Shown: positions 8,924-17,872, counted from the first letter of the stretch. The stretch: DNA of 64,000 nucleotides from Dietzia sp. JS16-p6b (GCF_003052165.1 NZ_CP024869.1:2948001-3012000); one strand, 5' to 3'. A program made the numbers and translations. The notes: generated by a model not told the origin, from the sequence alone.

Positions 8924-10039
8924 GTGAACGACCACACCGACGCCGCCGTTGACTCAGACCCGGCCTCGAATCCGGACCCGGCGTCGGATTCAGACCCCAT
9001 CGTGGAGTCGGACCCGGACCCGGATGCAGGTGGCACCCGTCTCCGGCTTCCCGGGCGGGCGGACGTCACCAGTGCCATCGGCCGACTGATCTGGCGCCGT
9101 CGCAACCACCGTGACCAGCGCGTCGCCGGCGAGGCCTCGGCCAGGAACGCGGTCAAGCTCGAACCCGGGGCCGAGCCGGGCCCGCCGCTCGCCGACGCCA
9201 CCGCCGAGGATCTCGACGACCACGCCGCGACGCAGTTCGTCCCCGACCCGCAGGCGGCGGCGTTCTTCGACGTGGACAACACCCTCATCCAGGGCGCCTC
9301 GATCATCCTGCTCGCCCGCGGGTTGGCCAAGCACAAGTTCTTCACCGCGCAGGACGTGGCGTCGATGGCGTGGTCGCAGGTCAAGTTCCGGGTCTCCGGC
9401 AAGGAGAACGCCGAGGATGTGGCGGCGGGCCGCGAGAAGGCCCTGAACTTCGTCAAGGGTCACACCGTCGCAGAGCTGACCGCGCTGAGCGAGGAGGTCG
9501 TGGACACCTCGATGCTCGACCGCGTCTGGCCCGGCACCCGCTCGCTGGTCCAGATGCACCTCGACGCCGGTCAGCAGGTCTGGTTGGTCACCGCGACGCC
9601 GGTCATGCTCGCGCGGGTGATCGCGTCGCGGCTCGGACTCTCGGGTGCGCTGGGCACGGTGGCCGAGGAGGAGGACGGCGTGTACACGGGCCGGTTGGTG
9701 GGCGACATCCTGCACGGGCCCGGCAAGGCGCACGCCATCTCCACCCTCGCCGAGGCCGAGGGCTTCGACCTGTCCAAGTGTTACGCGTACTCGGACAGCT
9801 TCAACGACATGCCCATGCTCACGATGGTCGGCCACCCGGTGGCCATCAACCCTGACGGGCGGCTCCGCAAGTACGCCTCGGAGAACGGCTGGGACATCAA
9901 GGATTTCCGCACCGTGCGCAAGGCCGCCAAGAAGGCGGTCCCGGGTGTGCTCGCGGTGGGCGGGCTGGCCGGCGCGCGGGCGGCCGTCAAATCCTCGTAC
10001 GGCGTGCGCACCATCGACCAGATCCGACGGATCTTCTGA
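8924..10039 (+). CDS. HAD-IB family phosphatase (SerB1/Rv0505c-like)
   Basis: A 371-residue protein with an acidic, Asp/Ser/Pro-rich 45-residue N-terminus followed by the HAD core: motif I FFDVDNTL, motif II in LVTATP and motif III/IV AYSDSFNDMPML. The family includes phosphoserine phosphatases, but many HAD-IB members in this order sit near lipid genes, and Rv0505c is only a putative SerB. The start GTG 8924 is well supported by AGGAGG 9 nt upstream. It is convergent with the acyltransferase gene, with a 72-bp gap carrying a short tandem repeat. Substrate not assignable. Confidence 0.88.
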   Translation: MNDHTDAAVDSDPASNPDPASDSDPIVESDPDPDAGGTRLRLPGRADVTSAIGRLIWRRRNHRDQRVAGEASARNAVKLEPGAEPGPPLADATAEDLDDHAATQFVPDPQAAAFFDVDNTLIQGASIILLARGLAKHKFFTAQDVASMAWSQVKFRVSGKENAEDVAAGREKALNFVKGHTVAELTALSEEVVDTSMLDRVWPGTRSLVQMHLDAGQQVWLVTATPVMLARVIASRLGLSGALGTVAEEEDGVYTGRLVGDILHGPGKAHAISTLAEAEGFDLSKCYAYSDSFNDMPMLTMVGHPVAINPDGRLRKYASENGWDIKDFRTVRKAAKKAVPGVLAVGGLAGARAAVKSSYGVRTIDQIRRIF

Positions 10040-10050
10040 CCCGACCGCCC

Positions 10051-10084
10051 CCGAACCGCCACCAGACCCGAACCGCCAGCAGAC
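10051..10084. repeat. 17-bp tandem duplication
   Basis: Two adjacent copies (10051-10067 and 10068-10084) of CCGAACCGCCASCAGAC differing at one base, in the gap between two convergent genes. No hairpin potential is obvious. Confidence 0.7.
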
Positions 10085-10111
10085 CCCCGCCGGCGAGCGC
10101 GGCCGCGCGGC

Positions 10112-11159
10112 TCAGCCGAAGAAGACGCTCCCGCGACGTGCGAGGTTGCGGAACAGGGTGTTCTGGATGGTTTCGCGGACCTGGTCGGTGATCTCGAAGA
10201 CGATCATCGGGTCGTCGCCGGCGTCCGACCCGAGGTGGGAGGTCTCGATGGGTTCGCCGAACTCGATGGTCCACTTGGTGGGCAGCGGGATCCCACCGAG
10301 GGGGCCGAGCAGGGGGAACGTCGGTGTGATGGGCAGGTACGGGACCCCCAGCAGGCGCGCCAGCGGGGAGAACTCGCCGATCTTGGGGTAGATCTCCTCC
10401 GACCCGACGACCGAGCACGGGATGATCGGCGCGCCGGCGTCCAATGCGGTGGAGACGAACCCCCCCGCGGCCGAAGCGCTGCAGCCGGTACCGGTCCGAG
10501 AACGGCTTGCCTAGTCCCTTGTAGCCCTCGGGCCACACGGCGACCACGTGTCCGCTCTCGAGCAGACGCTCGGCGTCGGCGGCGCAGGCCAGGGTCGCCC
10601 CGGCCCGCCTCGCCAGTGGCGCGGACACGGGAAGCGTCATCGCCAGGTCGGCGGCCAGCAGCCGCAGGGCGCGTCCCGCGTGGTCGTGGACGGCGACGGT
10701 GGTCATCATGGCGTCGAGCGGGAGGACGCCGGCGTGGTTGGAGACGATCAGCCCGGCGCCCTCCGCCGGGACGTTCTCGGCGCCGATCACCTCGACCCGG
10801 AACCAGTGTTCGAACAGCGGACGCCACATCGGCAGCCACACGTTCTCGTGGAAGTGCTCGTCGAAACCGAACTCGTCGACCTCGTAGCCGCCGGTGAGCC
10901 GCGTGGCGATCAGCTCGCCGATCCCGTTGATCGTGTCGACCAACCCCGACAGCGCGCTGACGTCGCCGGTCGCCAGCATCACGTCGACACCCCGCGCGGC
11001 CTCGCGGACGGGTCCCATGACCTCGGCGTCGACGGGCAGTGCCTCGATGACCTGGCCGAGGGAGTCCCGCACCGCGGTGAGGAACCGGTCGACGATCCGG
11101 CCTATCTCGGTGGCGGCGGCATCACCGGGGGTGGTCTCACCGAGGAAACCCTCGCCCAC
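10112..11159 (-). pseudogene. PlsC-like acyltransferase (Rv0502-like) split by a 1-nt frameshift
   Basis: Two reading frames join into one lysophospholipid-acyltransferase-type protein of about 348 residues. The upstream part (GTG 11159 to about 10466) carries the catalytic IVSNHAGVLPLDAMM (H-x4-D type) and VVAVWPEGYKGLGKPFSD. The downstream part (to 10112) carries DAGAPIIPCSVVGSEE and the C-terminus TLFRNLARRGSVFFG. Continuity breaks in a run of seven G (minus strand) at 10460-10466; removing one G restores RGG-FVSTALDAGAP. Either the gene is disrupted or phase-variable, or the run is a sequencing error. Intact homologues are putative membrane acyltransferases beside the Rv0501 epimerase. 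The upstream epimerase lies 82 bp away on the same strand. Confidence 0.85.
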
Positions 11160-11241
11160 GATGCGGGAACTCCGTGAATCGCGGCGACCCTCCCCCAGCG
11201 GGGCCCACCGAGTGGCTGGCTCAGGTCGAATTCAGGGCCCC

Positions 11242-12438
11242 TCACAGCGCCTCCTCCTGGATAGCGTCGGCCTCGTGCGCGTCGGCCTCGTGCGCATCGG
11301 CCTCGTGCGGGTCGGGCAGCGCCCCGAGTGCCTCGAGCTCGCACAGGGTGGTGTCGACCCCCGAACGGAGCCGGTCGGCCACCGGGGCCGGGAGCAGGGC
11401 GGCGACCTTGGCGGTCTGGCGCTCGAGCGAGGCGCGGGTGATCAGTGGCTCCGTCCCGGAGTCCACGAGGTAGGAGTGCAGCGCCTCCTCGGTGGAGTAC
11501 CTGGGTGTGAAGCCGAACTCCCGGCGCATGCGCGTGGTGTCCACGGCGCGCCCGAAGCGCAGGTACCGCAGCTGGGAGGAACCGATGTCGCGCAGGCCCT
11601 GACTGGACAGCAGACGCACGGCGAGCTTGAACGTCTGCGGCGGCACCGGCAGCGGGACGTGCCCGGCCCGCCGGATCGCCTGGCTCAGCGTGAGGACCCC
11701 GTCTCCGGCGATGTTGAACGTCCCCGGCGCGGCACCCTGGGTGGCGTGCAGGAGCGCGTCGAGTGCGTCCTGCGGGTGCAGCAGCTGGATGCGCGGGTCG
11801 TACCCCGCCAGGACGGGGGCGATCGACGGCGCGAGCAGTTCCCCGAACACCGTGGGCTCGGGAAGGCCGAGGATCGCCGGAATCCGCAGGATGGTCACGT
11901 CGATGTCCGGCCGCTTACGGGACATGCCCCGGACGTACCCCTCGACCGCCAGGTGGTCCAGGGGGATGCCTCCGCTGGGTTGGCGGCGGGCCGCCATGTC
12001 CTCGGTGAACATGGCCGGGTCCACACCCGAGGAGCCGTAGACGGTGGTCGAGGAGATCAGCACGAACCGCTTGACGCTGGCGGCCCGGCCGCAGGCCGCG
12101 ATCACGTGCATCGAGCCCATGATGTTGGCCTCCTTGACGGCGGCGCGGCCGCCCGGGGCGAAATCGGTGTGGTGAAGCCCGGCGTGGACCACGGTGTCGA
12201 TGCCGGCGTCCCGCAGGATGCTCTGCAGACGCGGCGACTGGGGGTCGAGCCGGACGAACTCGGCGTCCCGCATCCGGCGGCGGTGCTGCGGCGACGGTTT
12301 GACCGAGTCGATCGCCAGCACGCGCTCGACGGTCTCGGTCCGGAGCAGCATCCCCACGAGGTGGGCACCGAGGTACCTGCTCCCGCCCACGACGGCGACC
12401 GCCCGGGCGGGCCGACGGGTTGGCGCTTCGGGGTTCAC
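11242..12438 (-). CDS. Extended SDR NAD-dependent epimerase/dehydratase (Rv0501/GalE2-like)
   Basis: A Rossmann-fold sugar-nucleotide epimerase-like protein (398 aa). It has VVGGSRYLGAHLVGMLL in place of the canonical TGxxGxxG, the downstream active-site region LISSTTVYGSSG and a conserved central segment with MFTED and EGYVR. The canonical catalytic YxxxK is replaced by LAVEGYVRG, as expected for this atypical subgroup. The C-terminus ends in three HEADA repeats encoded by a 15-bp tandem repeat. I choose GTG 12438: a TACAGT -10 box (12446-12451) ends 7 nt upstream, which fits a leaderless mRNA and excludes the longer GTG at 12447. The downstream neighbour is the acyltransferase, as in mycobacteria. 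Substrate unknown. Confidence 0.85.
   Translation of the reverse strand: MNPEAPTRRPARAVAVVGGSRYLGAHLVGMLLRTETVERVLAIDSVKPSPQHRRRMRDAEFVRLDPQSPRLQSILRDAGIDTVVHAGLHHTDFAPGGRAAVKEANIMGSMHVIAACGRAASVKRFVLISSTTVYGSSGVDPAMFTEDMAARRQPSGGIPLDHLAVEGYVRGMSRKRPDIDVTILRIPAILGLPEPTVFGELLAPSIAPVLAGYDPRIQLLHPQDALDALLHATQGAAPGTFNIAGDGVLTLSQAIRRAGHVPLPVPPQTFKLAVRLLSSQGLRDIGSSQLRYLRFGRAVDTTRMRREFGFTPRYSTEEALHSYLVDSGTEPLITRASLERQTAKVAALLPAPVADRLRSGVDTTLCELEALGALPDPHEADAHEADAHEADAIQEEAL
11264..11308 (-). repeat. 15-bp x3 tandem repeat encoding HEADA units
   Basis: Three 15-bp copies in frame at the 3' end of the epimerase gene, encoding HEADA-HEADA-HEADA. Copy number could vary by slippage without frameshifting. 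Confidence 0.9.
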
Positions 12439-12636
12439 CCAGACCACTGTAGCGGGGGACCCCCGCGTTCCGTTGCCCGGTCCGCGCCCCCGCCCAGCGC
12501 TCGCGACGCACCCCGCTCACGGCGCGCCACGCACCCCGCGCACGGTGGCACGCCCACCTCCGGGCGCCTCACCCCACCGGGCCCCGGACACACCGATGCC
12601 CGCCACCATCCTGGGTGACGGGCATCTGCTGCAGGT

Positions 12637-12673
12637 GTGAGTCCGGGCGCTACCGAGGCGCCGCCGGACTCAC
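12637..12673 (-). terminator. Hairpin overlapping the bS22 stop codon
   Basis: Perfect 10-bp inverted repeat (12637-12646 with 12664-12673) plus an inner 5-bp stem GGCGC/GCGCC (12646-12650 with 12658-12662). It lies exactly at the end of the bS22 gene and lacks a U-tract, as is common for actinobacterial terminators. Confidence 0.7.
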
Positions 12674-12771
12674 TTACCGAGCTTGCGACGCTGCACGCGC
12701 GTCCGGCGGAGCATCTTGCGGTGCTTCTTCTTGGACATACGCTTGCGGCGCTTCTTGATCACAGAACCCAT
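12670..12771 (-). CDS. Small ribosomal subunit protein bS22 (AURKAIP1-like, Rv0500B)
   Basis: A 33-residue extremely basic protein beginning [19 protein letters not shown] and ending RRKLGK. This is the short 30S protein found in actinobacteria and related to the COX24/AURKAIP1 C-terminal motif; it sits near the decoding region of the small subunit in mycobacterial ribosomes (established for the family). It is a single short frame with ATG at 12771. It is followed by a hairpin that overlaps its stop codon and lies 172 bp downstream of the excisionase-like regulator gene. High confidence despite the size because the sequence is highly characteristic. Confidence 0.93.
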   Translation of the reverse strand: MGSVIKKRRKRMSKKKHRKMLRRTRVQRRKLGK

Positions 12772-12943
12772 AACGGGGGTCACCTACCTGTCGACTACTG
12801 GTCTGGGGCCTTGCAGCGGGCTTACTGCGTTCCGGCGTCTAAGCGGGCTCGGAAGCCGGTACGGAACCCGTCCAGACTACCCGTAGGCGGGGCCGCGGCG
12901 AAAACGGACCCGGCGCCAGATCCACCAGCGGGACGCGGGCGTC

Positions 12944-13165
12944 TCACCCGGCGGAGAAGTACGAGGTGTCCAGGTACTCGTGGACCGCCTTGGAATGCAC
13001 GCGGAACGACCGCCCCACCCGCACCGCGGGCAACTCCCCTGAGTGGACGAGCCGGTAGACCGTCATCTTGGACACGCGCATCAGCGCTGCCACCTCGGCA
13101 ACGGTGAGGAACTGGGAACCCCCCGCCGCCTGTGCGCCGCCTTCGGTCTTGTCGGTAGTCGCCAT
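12944..13165 (-). CDS. BldC/excisionase-family DNA-binding protein (Rv0500A-like)
   Basis: A 73-residue MerR-like winged helix protein: FLTVAEVAALMRVSKMTVYRLVHSGELPAVRVGRSFRVHS is the HTH_17 (excisionase/BldC) domain, with a flexible 18-residue N-terminus and a short C-terminal tail. Such proteins bind DNA cooperatively as small regulators (BldC in Streptomyces); this one is chromosomal and conserved beside proC in mycobacteria, so it is not a sign of a phage. A ribosome site AAGGG lies about 7 nt before ATG 13165. The gap to proC holds a strong terminator, so it has its own promoter in 13166-13350. Confidence 0.9.
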   Translation of the reverse strand: MATTDKTEGGAQAAGGSQFLTVAEVAALMRVSKMTVYRLVHSGELPAVRVGRSFRVHSKAVHEYLDTSYFSAG

Positions 13166-13351
13166 CTCTCAACCCTTCATGGCACGCGTCGTGCCGCAGG
13201 CTTCCCCTCCTGCGGTACTGACACGCACGTGCTGAGCATGAGCCTAGCGTGAAGGGTGTGATCAATGCGACGGGAGTGGGCAAATATCTTTGGCGACACG
13301 CCGTCCGACCGCAGCCTCACCCGCTCTGAGCAGGGCTTGTGTTAAACGCGG

Positions 13352-13390
13352 CGTCCCGCCGAGGTGGCTGACATCTCACCTGGCGGGACG
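13352..13390 (-). terminator. Terminator of proC
   Basis: Perfect 9-bp stem CGTCCCGCC/GGCGGGACG (13352-13360 with 13382-13390) continued by AGGTG/CACCT across a one-base bulge, starting 24 bp after the proC stop. Confidence 0.8.
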
Positions 13391-13413
13391 GGAGTGGCGG
13401 GCGCGTCGGCGGC

Positions 13414-14256
13414 TCAGTCGTCCCGCTCGTCGTCGTCGGCCTTCTGCGCGGCCAGGGCCAGGTCTCTCGACTTGGTCGCCGACGCCTCCACCGCGTCCGC
13501 CACGGCCGACCTCACGCCGCCGGCCTCGAGCCGCCGGATCGCCGCCGCCGTGGTACCTCCCGGGGAGCAGACCGCCGCACGCAGGTCGGCGGGGCCGTCC
13601 CCCCCGGCGGTGAGCATCGCACCGGCGCCGAGGGCGGTGCCGGTCGCGAGCCGCAGCGCGACGTCACGGGGCAGGCCCTGTTCCACCGCCGCGTCCACCA
13701 TCGCCTCGGCGAGGAGGAAGAAGTAGGCGGGGCCCGAGCCGGACACGGCCGTCACGGCGTCCATCTTGGACTCGTCGACGACGACGACGGCGCCGACGCT
13801 CTCCATGACCTTGACCACCTTCTCCAGGTGCTCGTCACGCGCGTAGCGCCCCTTACACACGGCCGAGACGCCCTGCCCCACGAGCATCGCCGTGTTGGGC
13901 ATCACCCGCACGACCGGGGACCCCGCGCTGAGCTTGTTCTCCAGCACCGATGTGGGCACACCTGCCGCCAGGGACACCACGATCGACTCGTGGACGCTGT
14001 CGGAGATGGCGTCGCCGATCCGGTCGACCACCGCGGGGACGTCACCCGGCTTGACGGCCACCACGATCACATCCGCCCCCTCGCAGCCGATGTCCAGGCT
14101 GGTCGAGAGGATGCAGTACTTCTTGGCCAGCTCCGAGGCGCGGGGCTCGACGGCCTCGATCACCACGATGTCCGACTGCTCCGTCCCCGACTTGCGGAGA
14201 CCTGCGATGAGGGCCTCGCCGATGCGTCCGCCACCGACCACTGCGATTCTCGTCAT
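13414..14256 (-). CDS. proC: Pyrroline-5-carboxylate reductase
   Basis: Final step of proline synthesis: NAD(P)H reduction of pyrroline-5-carboxylate. 280 residues with the nucleotide-binding MTRIAVVGGGRIGEALIAGL, the core VVAVKPGDV and the signature SGSGPAYFFLLAEAM near the C-terminal dimerisation helices. A charged tail ends the protein. Start ATG 14256 is preceded by GGGG. The gene is monocistronic, with hairpins on both sides (13352-13390 and 14298-14331). It keeps its mycobacterial position beside the excisionase-like gene. Confidence 0.96.
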   Translation of the reverse strand: MTRIAVVGGGRIGEALIAGLRKSGTEQSDIVVIEAVEPRASELAKKYCILSTSLDIGCEGADVIVVAVKPGDVPAVVDRIGDAISDSVHESIVVSLAAGVPTSVLENKLSAGSPVVRVMPNTAMLVGQGVSAVCKGRYARDEHLEKVVKVMESVGAVVVVDESKMDAVTAVSGSGPAYFFLLAEAMVDAAVEQGLPRDVALRLATGTALGAGAMLTAGGDGPADLRAAVCSPGGTTAAAIRRLEAGGVRSAVADAVEASATKSRDLALAAQKADDDERDD

Positions 14257-14297
14257 GTCCCCAACAGTGCCACACGTCCGCGACGGCCCTGTATGAC

Positions 14298-14331
14298 GAC
14301 TCCGCCCGCACCGTGAGGCGCGGGCGGAGTC
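14298..14331 (-). terminator. Terminator of the Ala/Pro-rich membrane gene
   Basis: Perfect 12-bp stem GACTCCGCCCGC/GCGGGCGGAGTC with a 10-nt loop, 32 bp beyond the stop codon at 14363. It also insulates proC. Confidence 0.85.
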
Positions 14332-14362
14332 GGGGCGGGGCCGGTCGGGTGCCGTGAACCGG

Positions 14363-16015
14363 TCAGGTGATCAATCTGAGCAACTGTGGCCCGCAGGTCA
14401 CTCCCAGCCCGACGATCACCGCCAGGGCGATGCTCACCGTGTCGTTGGACCTGCGCAGCACGCGGACCATGGCGACCAGGCCGACGATCACGACGAGCGC
14501 GAGGGCCATGGCCACCCACGGCAGGTCTCGCCACAGCAGGTGGAAGCCGATGAACAGCGCCGCGCCGGCGACGCCCGAGGCCAGTACCTGCGCGACCAGG
14601 ACCAGCCACTCCGTGGTCGAGGAGCGCACGGCCTGGTCGGCGTCGGCGGGGGCGTCGGCAGGAGCGTCGGCGGGGGCGTCGGCAGGAGTGTCCGGGCCGG
14701 AGTCGGTCGAGACGTCCGGCCGCGACGTCGCCGCGCCGCTCGCGGCCGCCCCTGCCGCTGCCGCGCCGGTGGCGGCGGCGCCTGTCGCGGCCGCACCCCT
14801 GGCCGCTGCTCCGCCGGCCGCGGCGTCGGTCGGGGTGTCGGCCGCGGCGTCGGCCGGGGTCTCGGCCGGGGTCTCGGGCGCTTTGTGGGGGGTCGAACCG
14901 CTGCCCGACGGAATGCCCCACGCTGACGTGTCCCCCGCCCGACCGGACGTCGTCGACGGAGCGGCCGTCGACGCCACCGAGGCCGGCGCTGCTGTGGGAC
15001 CGGACGCGGTGGGACCGGAGCCGGTGGGTGCGGTGGGCCCCGCGGCAGCCGGCGAGGGGGCAGCCGGCGAGGGGCCGGCCGGTGCGTCGGCCTTCTTCAC
15101 CGGCACGGTGGGGGCGGATCGATCCGTCGACGCGGCCGCCCCGGCGGCGGCGGTCCCCGCGACGCCTGCAGCGGCACCCGCGGCGACGCCGGGTGGGGTG
15201 TCCGAACGACCCGCCGGAGTCGGCCGGAAGGCGGGTGGCCCGGACCGCTCCCGGCTCGTGACCCCGTCCGCGGTGTCGTCCTTGGCCTTTCGCTTGCGAC
15301 CGAACAGTCCGCGCAGCCCGCCCTTCTTGCCGGGATCGGCGGAGCGATCGGAGTCGGCCGACCAGGGCGAAGGCTGAGAATGTACCGGCTGCTGGTCCGA
15401 CGCCTCCGGGGTCGCGACCTGTGGCTCGGCCTGCGGGGTCGCGGCCTGCGGGGTCGCGGCCTGCGGGGTCGACGGTGTCGAGGGCGTCTGTGACCGGGGC
15501 CCGGTCTGCGACTGTGTGGAGGCAGGGGGCTGCGCGGCGGGCTCCTGCGCACGGCGTCTGCCCGGCGCCTCGGAGGTACGCACGCCACCGGGCGCGTCCG
15601 CCTCGGGTGCTCGACGCCTGCCCGGCCGCACGTCCTGCCCGGCGGACGGTCTCGTCGTCTCGGACGCCTTCTCCCCCGCGGCGGACGGCGCCGCGGACGC
15701 CACCGCACCCGACCCCGCGTCCCCGGCGTCCTGCCCGGCACCCGCGTCGGCGTCCTGCCCGGTGGACCCCGAGGTCTGTGCCGAGGCCTGCTCGGCCTCA
15801 CGGGCGCGGCGACGCGCGGCGCGGCTGCCGAGCTCGGTGTCGTCGGTGATCCGCGGGATCTCGCCCGTGAGCTCGGAGACACTCACGCCGCTGCCGCCCT
15901 CGTCCGCCCGCCGACGCCGACGCGCCTTGGGTGCGGCCGCGTCCGACTGCTCCGCGCCCATGCGCTTGAGCAGCTCCGCCACGGTGATCTGCTGACCGTC
16001 CTGATCCTCGGCCAT
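14363..16015 (-). CDS. Ala/Pro/Thr-rich protein with C-terminal membrane domain (Rv0497-like)
   Basis: A 550-residue protein. Residues 1-80 are polar and conserved-looking (MAEDQDGQQITVAELLKRMG; ITDDTELGSRAARRRAREAE). About 80-440 is low-complexity Ala/Pro/Thr/Ser sequence with internal repeats (ATPQA copies, GAAATGAAATG, PADA copies). The last 110 residues contain four hydrophobic helices, beginning near TEWLVLVAQVLASG. Mycobacterial Rv0497 has the same layout but is shorter, so the linker has expanded here. The stop of the Ppx/GppA gene lies 1 nt before this start, so the two are co-transcribed. Probably a membrane-anchored protein with a long cytoplasmic disordered arm; function unknown. 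Confidence 0.85.
   Translation of the reverse strand: MAEDQDGQQITVAELLKRMGAEQSDAAAPKARRRRRADEGGSGVSVSELTGEIPRITDDTELGSRAARRRAREAEQASAQTSGSTGQDADAGAGQDAGDAGSGAVASAAPSAAGEKASETTRPSAGQDVRPGRRRAPEADAPGGVRTSEAPGRRRAQEPAAQPPASTQSQTGPRSQTPSTPSTPQAATPQAATPQAEPQVATPEASDQQPVHSQPSPWSADSDRSADPGKKGGLRGLFGRKRKAKDDTADGVTSRERSGPPAFRPTPAGRSDTPPGVAAGAAAGVAGTAAAGAAASTDRSAPTVPVKKADAPAGPSPAAPSPAAAGPTAPTGSGPTASGPTAAPASVASTAAPSTTSGRAGDTSAWGIPSGSGSTPHKAPETPAETPADAAADTPTDAAAGGAAARGAAATGAAATGAAAAGAAASGAATSRPDVSTDSGPDTPADAPADAPADAPADADQAVRSSTTEWLVLVAQVLASGVAGAALFIGFHLLWRDLPWVAMALALVVIVGLVAMVRVLRRSNDTVSIALAVIVGLGVTCGPQLLRLIT
14640..14700 (-). repeat. Tandem PADA-encoding repeat
   Basis: Alternating GGCGTCGGCAGGA and GGCGTCGGCGGGG units inside the membrane-protein gene, encoding APADAPADAPADAPADA. 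A second low-complexity block at about 15431-15472 repeats CCTGCGGGGTCGCGG (AATPQ units). Confidence 0.8.
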
Positions 16016-16016
16016 C

Positions 16017-16964
16017 TCAGCTCCCCTTCCCGTCGCCGCCCGCGTCCCGGTCGAGACGCTGCAGAATGAGCCCCTCCCGCAGGGCCCACGGACAGATTTT
16101 CACACTTTCCAAACCCAGAGCCCTCATCGACGCCTCCGCCACCAGTGCTCCCGCGACCACCTGATGCGACCGGTCAGAGCTGATGCCCTCCAACTCTGCC
16201 CTGTCAGCGGCCGTCATGCGAGAGATAAACGCGATCACCTGCCGCAGTCCCGAGGCGGTGAGGATCCGCTCGACCCGCGGACCCTCCGACGACGGCGCCG
16301 CACCGGTGAGCCGAGCCAACGTGCGGAACGTCTTGGACGTGGCGCAGGCCAGGTCGGGGACACCGGCCGCCCGCAGTTCCCTGGCGGGGCCCTCCAGCTC
16401 GGCGTCGATGAAGTCGCGCAGCTGGTTGATGCGCTTGCGCTCCGGCGGATCGGTCTTGAACCAGTCGTGCGTCAACCGCCCGGCACCCAGCGGCAGACTG
16501 AAGGCGTACTCGGGCAGTTCGTCCTCACCGTTCGTCAGCTCCAGTGAGCCGCCCCCGATATCGAGGTTGACGATCCGACCGGCGCTCCAGCCGAACCACC
16601 GGCGGGCCGCGAGGAAGGTCATGCGCGCCTCGTCCTCGCCGGAGAGCACGCGCAGCGCGATCCCGGTCTCCTTCTCGACCTTCTCGAGCACCGCGTCCGA
16701 GTTGGCGGCGTCGCGAACGGCAGAGGTCGCCAGGGCCATGACCTCGCGGCACTTGGTGGCCTTGGCCAGGTCAGCGGCCTCGCTGACGGCGTCGACGAGC
16801 CTGGCGACGCCGGTCTTCGAGATGTTGTTGTCCTCATCGAGGTACTCGATGAGGCGTAGACGCGTCTTGGAGTCGTTCATGGGAGTGGGATGCCCCCCGC
16901 GATGGGCGTCGACCACGAGGAAATGGACCGTGTTGCTCCCGACGTCCAGGACACCTAATCTCAC
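16017..16964 (-). CDS. Ppx/GppA family exopolyphosphatase (Rv0496-like)
   Basis: A 315-residue ASKHA-fold phosphatase: phosphate-1 loop [15 protein letters not shown] at the N-terminus, [15 protein letters not shown], catalytic [12 protein letters not shown] and the phosphate-2 loop [14 protein letters not shown]. Short members of this family degrade polyphosphate; in mycobacteria Rv0496 (Ppx1) acts on short-chain polyP. Its location beside senX3-regX3 suggests a link with phosphate stress (inference). The start is GTG 16964, 6 nt after a TAGGGT -10 box, so probably leaderless. The gene drives the downstream membrane-protein gene. Confidence 0.93.
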   Translation of the reverse strand: MRLGVLDVGSNTVHFLVVDAHRGGHPTPMNDSKTRLRLIEYLDEDNNISKTGVARLVDAVSEAADLAKATKCREVMALATSAVRDAANSDAVLEKVEKETGIALRVLSGEDEARMTFLAARRWFGWSAGRIVNLDIGGGSLELTNGEDELPEYAFSLPLGAGRLTHDWFKTDPPERKRINQLRDFIDAELEGPARELRAAGVPDLACATSKTFRTLARLTGAAPSSEGPRVERILTASGLRQVIAFISRMTAADRAELEGISSDRSHQVVAGALVAEASMRALGLESVKICPWALREGLILQRLDRDAGGDGKGS

Positions 16965-16997
16965 ACGCCCACCCTAAACGGTCTACGGTCGCAGGTT
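16965..16997. promoter_or_regulatory. Compact divergent promoter pair, both apparently leaderless
   Basis: Only 33 bp separate the divergent GTG starts at 16964 and 16998. The minus strand has TAGGGT (16971-16976) ending 6 nt from its GTG; the plus strand has TACGGT (16984-16989) ending 8 nt from its GTG. Each -35 must therefore lie inside the other gene's 5' coding region. Confidence 0.65.
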
Positions 16998-17846
16998 GTG
17001 ACCGCCACCGAACGCACCAGCAGCCCGGGCGCGCCCGCCGCGGAAGTCCCCCTCGACTTCCCCCGCGAGTGGTACACGTTCCCCGACCCGGCGAACGACC
17101 AGCATCTCGTGTCCGCGGACATGACGTGGCTGCTGTCCTCGTGGACGTGCGTGTTCGGCACACCGGCCTGCCACGGCATCGAGGCCGGGCAGCCCGACGC
17201 GGGCTGCTGCACACACGGCGCATTCCTGTGTGACGACGACGACCGCTCCCGCCTGACGGTGAACGTCGAGCTCCTGGGTCCCGACGACTGGCAGCACCGC
17301 GAGGCCGCGCTGGAGGCGGCGGAGGCCGAGGGCGGCGATCTCGAGCCGTGGCTGGAAGAGGACGACCTCACCGGGGACGACGGCGAGCCCGAGCCCGCTC
17401 TGCGGACGCGCCGCCTGGGCGGTCGGTGCGTGTTCTTCAACGACGTCGGATTCCCGGCCGGCTCGGGCTGCGCCCTGCACCACATGGCGGCGCGGACGGG
17501 CCGCACCCTGCCCGAGTCGAAGCCGGACGTGTGTTGGCAGTTGCCGATCCGCCGGACGCAGGAATGGGAGACCCGGGCCGACGAGGTCGAGGTCCTCCAC
17601 ACCCGTATCGCCGAGTACGACCGCCGCGGCTGGGGCCCCGGCGGGCTGGACCTGGACTGGTACTGCACCGGCTCGCCCGAGGCGCACGTCGGTGCCGAGC
17701 CGGTGTTCGTCTCGCTGCGCGACGAGCTGGTGGAACTGCTGGGGGCCGACTGCTACGAGGTGCTGGCCGCGGCGTGCCGGCGCCGCCGCCAGTTGGGGAT
17801 CGTCGCGGTGCACCCCGCGACCGAGCGGGCGGCCTCCGGGTCCTGA
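16998..17846 (+). CDS. Cys-rich conserved protein (Rv0495c-like)
   Basis: A 282-residue soluble protein with many cysteines in ordered blocks: [28 protein letters not shown], then [21 protein letters not shown] and KPDVCWQLP, then [10 protein letters not shown]. The pattern of CC, G-x-F-C and GCALH resembles metal-chelating YkgJ/DUF3109-type proteins, but I cannot confirm membership. No signal peptide, so probably cytoplasmic. The gene is conserved opposite the Ppx gene in mycobacteria. It shares a tiny divergent promoter region with that gene and converges on regX3 with a 26-bp gap. Function unknown. Confidence 0.8.
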   Translation: MTATERTSSPGAPAAEVPLDFPREWYTFPDPANDQHLVSADMTWLLSSWTCVFGTPACHGIEAGQPDAGCCTHGAFLCDDDDRSRLTVNVELLGPDDWQHREAALEAAEAEGGDLEPWLEEDDLTGDDGEPEPALRTRRLGGRCVFFNDVGFPAGSGCALHHMAARTGRTLPESKPDVCWQLPIRRTQEWETRADEVEVLHTRIAEYDRRGWGPGGLDLDWYCTGSPEAHVGAEPVFVSLRDELVELLGADCYEVLAAACRRRRQLGIVAVHPATERAASGS

Positions 17847-17872
17847 TCCGGCGCGGAGGCCGGGCGCGGCGG

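Noticed and set aside
10112-11159. Programmed ribosomal frameshifting in the acyltransferase gene
   Set aside because: The G7 run could slip, but there is no stimulatory hairpin that I can identify and relatives are read in one frame. A mutation or a sequencing error is simpler.
12944-13165. Prophage excisionase
   Set aside because: The excisionase-like protein is a conserved chromosomal BldC-type regulator next to proC in mycobacteria; no integrase or att site is nearby.
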